From positions 388,961 through 452,960 of the forward strand of contig WELB01000102.1 in the NCBI GenBank assembly GCA_009602725.1: 64,000 nt of DNA. The letters are read 5' to 3'. The translations under genes were made by a program, and so were the position numbers. Shown here piece after piece: positions 62,201 to 64,000 of this stretch. The notes beneath the pieces were generated by a model, which saw only the letters and a list, made by a program, of their open reading frames with translations, was not told the DNA's origin and ran no database searches. Source of the stretch: Spirogloea muscicola. Its lineage: Eukaryota > Streptophyta > Zygnematophyceae > Spirogloeales > Spirogloeaceae. Position 1 is the first letter of the stretch; each line of letters opens with the position of its first letter.

Positions 62201-62854
62201 ATGTTAGAACTTCTCTTTGTAGTACATCAAATAAGTGGATCCTGATCAAGCTCAACCAGACCTTTCCCTTCCACATCGCCAGACGATGACATGTCTCCCT
62301 CCTTGGCAATTCTCAGCCAGTGCAGAGAGCATGTGTCAGCTCTGCGTCACACTTAGTAGCCCTCCAAAACATTATCCATGTCTCGCTGCAATAGTCTGCA
62401 GGCGGCTCATGCCTCGTGAGCCTCTGCTGGATAGCTGTGCCATTGGCTGCAGCAGCAGAAATCAACATCTCCTGCTACTACTGCTGCTCTGCTGACACAT
62501 CAGGCAGTTCTTAAGTACCATAATGACAAACTGATCAGCCTGTGTTTATGTCAGCAGGCAGGGCAGAGCAGCCCACTGCCCTAGCCAAAGCAAGCAAAAG
62601 TTGGAGCGAGTACTGCGGTCGGACAAGTGATATGAATTCACGCTGCAGGAGCTCATCAATGTAAAGCATGACAGTATAGCGAGCCAAGCATGAGTTGCGC
62701 CACAATCAGCTTGACCATCTGTCTTCTGGCGGGCTTGATAGCCTGCACCATGATACAGCCATAGCTCTGCTACAATCAGACGTGCCAGATATTCACAAAA
62801 CAGATACGGAAAAGACTAGGGGCTTGGAAGTTGTGCTCCTTGGAGCTCTTTGGA
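59237..62854. other. Low-coding subtelomeric sequence
   Basis: No frame above 100 codons apart from one that continues into the LINE fragment, and no domain recognised. It contains the 195-bp tandem duplication at 59565-59918 and short poly-purine/CAG words near 62450-62490. Several frames at 60.6-61.3 kb lie on both strands without support. It may hold decayed genes or non-coding DNA. Confidence 0.4.
59565..59918. repeat. 195-bp tandem duplication, diverged
   Basis: GTTGAGGGGAGTTGC is at 59587 and 59782, followed in both by TCAGAGGCTTCT, TGTC.TCA, CTCACA.TCC.GCC and AAGCAAAGCTCTT. Two old copies of one unit. Confidence 0.85.
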
Positions 62855-63410
62855 GCAAAGACCTGGCGAGTGCGGCGGCCCTCGTTCAGCATCCAGCCCT
62901 CCTCGACCAGCTGGCGGTTGGCATCAGGCCTCCTTGCCAGTGCGCCGTGGCGGTCTGGTCTGCCCCCCGCTTGCTGGCGCCTGCCGGGCGACACACCTGG
63001 GCAGCTGGGCGCAGGCCGCCGCTCCCAGTGTCCACACGCTTCGTCTGGCATGGTTGTCGCATGCTGATTGTTGCAGGCGGCTGCGGATGTGGAGACCGGC
63101 TCGCTGCCCTTCCAGGCGGCTCTCGCTCGGTCCGTGACGTGCTGCTTGCGGGCCACCCCGACCTGGCACAGCGGCCAGTTCCTGTCCGCGCACCTCACGC
63201 AGACTGCCGACCTCCGGCACAGCTGGAGCTCAAGGGTCAGCCAAGGTCGCTTTAGGCGGAGGTGGAGAAGGGCTCGTTCAACGCGACCGTGGAGCTCCTG
63301 TCACCGGGCAACCATCGAGGCCGCGCGTGAGTCTCGTCTGCGTCCTCCCAGGGGCTGCAGCATGCTTGACGGCCCTCCGCTTCTGTACGGCGCTCAGAAT
63401 GCCGGGTGGG
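62855..63410 (+). pseudogene. LINE RT fragment capped by the telomere (copy 4)
   Basis: Plus strand, in three frames. LASAAALVQHPALLDQLAVG (about 62860-62925) matches the LASLAALVRHQGFLQ region of copy 3. LPVRRGGLVCPPLAGACRATHLGSWAQAAA follows (about 62925-63030), matching LPLSHGGLGLPPLARSCRAAYLGSWAQ. Then come ETGSLPFQAALARS (63090-63125) and ESRLRPPRGCSMLDGPP (63332-63380), which fits RARLQSASSPGAAAW. It ends inside the ORF, before the zinc finger, where TTTAGGG repeats begin, so the element was cut and the end sealed by telomeric DNA. Confidence 0.75.
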
Positions 63411-64000
63411 TTTAGGGTTTAGGGTTTAGGGTTTAGGGTTTAGGGTTTAGGGTTTAGGGTTTAGGGTTTAGGGTTTAGGGTTTAGGGTTTAGGGTTTAGG
63501 GTTTAGGGTTTAGGGTTTAGGGTTTAGGGTTTAGGGTTTAGGGTTTAGGGTTTAGGGTTTAGGGTTTAGGGTTTAGGGTTTAGGGTTTAGGGTTTAGGGT
63601 TTAGGGTTTAGGGTTTAGGGTTTAGGGTTTAGGGTTTAGGGTTTAGGGTTTAGGGTTTAGGGTTTAGGGTTTAGGGTTTAGGGTTTAGGGTTTAGGGTTT
63701 AGGGTTTAGGGTTTAGGGTTTAGGGTTTAGGGTTTAGGGTTTAGGGTTTAGGGTTTAGGGTTTAGGGTTTAGGGTTTAGGGTTTAGGGTTTAGGGTTTAG
63801 GGTTTAGGGTTTAGGGTTTAGGGTTTAGGGTTTAGGGTTTAGGGTTTAGGGTTTAGGGTTTAGGGTTTAGGGTTTAGGGTTTAGGGTTTAGGGTTTAGGG
63901 TTTAGGGTTTAGGGTTTAGGGTTTAGGGTTTAGGGTTTAGGGTTTAGGGTTTAGGGTTTAGGGTTTAGGGTTTAGGGTTTAGGGTTTAGGGTTTAGGGTT
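63411..64000 (+). repeat. Telomere, (TTTAGGG)n
   Basis: 590 bp, about 84 units, apparently without variant units, running to the last base. G-rich strand 5'-3' toward the end, so this is the right telomere of the chromosome or scaffold. The junction GCCGGGTGGG|TTTAGGG has a short GGG overlap with the repeat. Confidence 0.98.

Noticed and set aside
62776-63198. 140-codon minus-strand frame beside the telomere
   Set aside because: It is antisense to the recognisable LINE protein and has no domain.

Overview
The window is the right-hand subtelomere of a eukaryotic chromosome. From about 63411 to the last base it is an uninterrupted TTTAGGG array with the G-rich strand running 3' outward, so the sequence ends in a telomere. 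The plant-type telomere repeat, GC-rich chromodomain Ty3/gypsy elements primed by a tRNA-iMet-like site (TGGTATCAGAGG) and short LINE tails fit a member of the green lineage, most likely an alga. Other TTTAGGG lineages (some dinoflagellates, glaucophytes, chlorarachniophytes) are not excluded. I found no confident host gene, rRNA or tRNA.

Almost everything left of about 56.7 kb is nested retrotransposon sequence. I use working names. Family A: gypsy, LTR about 0.85-1.0 kb, TGTAACG...TGTCACA. Family B: a sister gypsy, LTR about 0.5 kb, TGTAATG...TACA, sharing the polypurine tract AGTGGGGAGGTA. Family C: LTR 0.76 kb, TGTAAAG...GTCACA. Family D: LTR 375 bp, TGTCATG...TTACA. Family E: a more distant gypsy with no chromodomain seen. 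There is also a LINE family with a zinc-finger/restriction-like-endonuclease C-terminus.

Layout. 1-1795: family C LTR split by a solo family B LTR that contains a 730-bp N gap. 1796-2890: antisense pol debris. 2891-15874: an old plus-strand family A element, interrupted by a family D element (4276-7708), a minus-strand composite (8894-12218) and a solo LTR (13946-14802). 15875-19131: LTR fragments, one holding an interstitial telomeric tract (16305-16343), and another decayed element. 20320-30207: a solo LTR followed by a tandem array of (165-bp segment + partial LTR), into which the best-preserved element inserted (22013-29414, 5-bp target duplication GGCTT). 31063-38279: solo LTRs, a decayed antisense family B element and spacers. 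38285-56661: a plus-strand family B element whose 3' LTR is split by a 12.56-kb insertion (43915-56476) holding family E gypsy, a gag/protease element and three LINE pieces. 56667-62850: low-coding subtelomeric DNA with minisatellites. 62855-63410: a LINE fragment directly capped by the telomere.

How it works together: the region behaves as a retrotransposon sink. The gypsy integrases of A, B and D carry C-terminal chromodomains, which in this class can direct integration to heterochromatin. Solo LTRs with intact 5-bp target duplications show repeated LTR-LTR recombination. Near-identical LTRs on the 22-29 kb element and the family D element show recent activity. The LINE/telomere junction and the internal telomeric tract show that the chromosome end has been broken and re-healed or rearranged.
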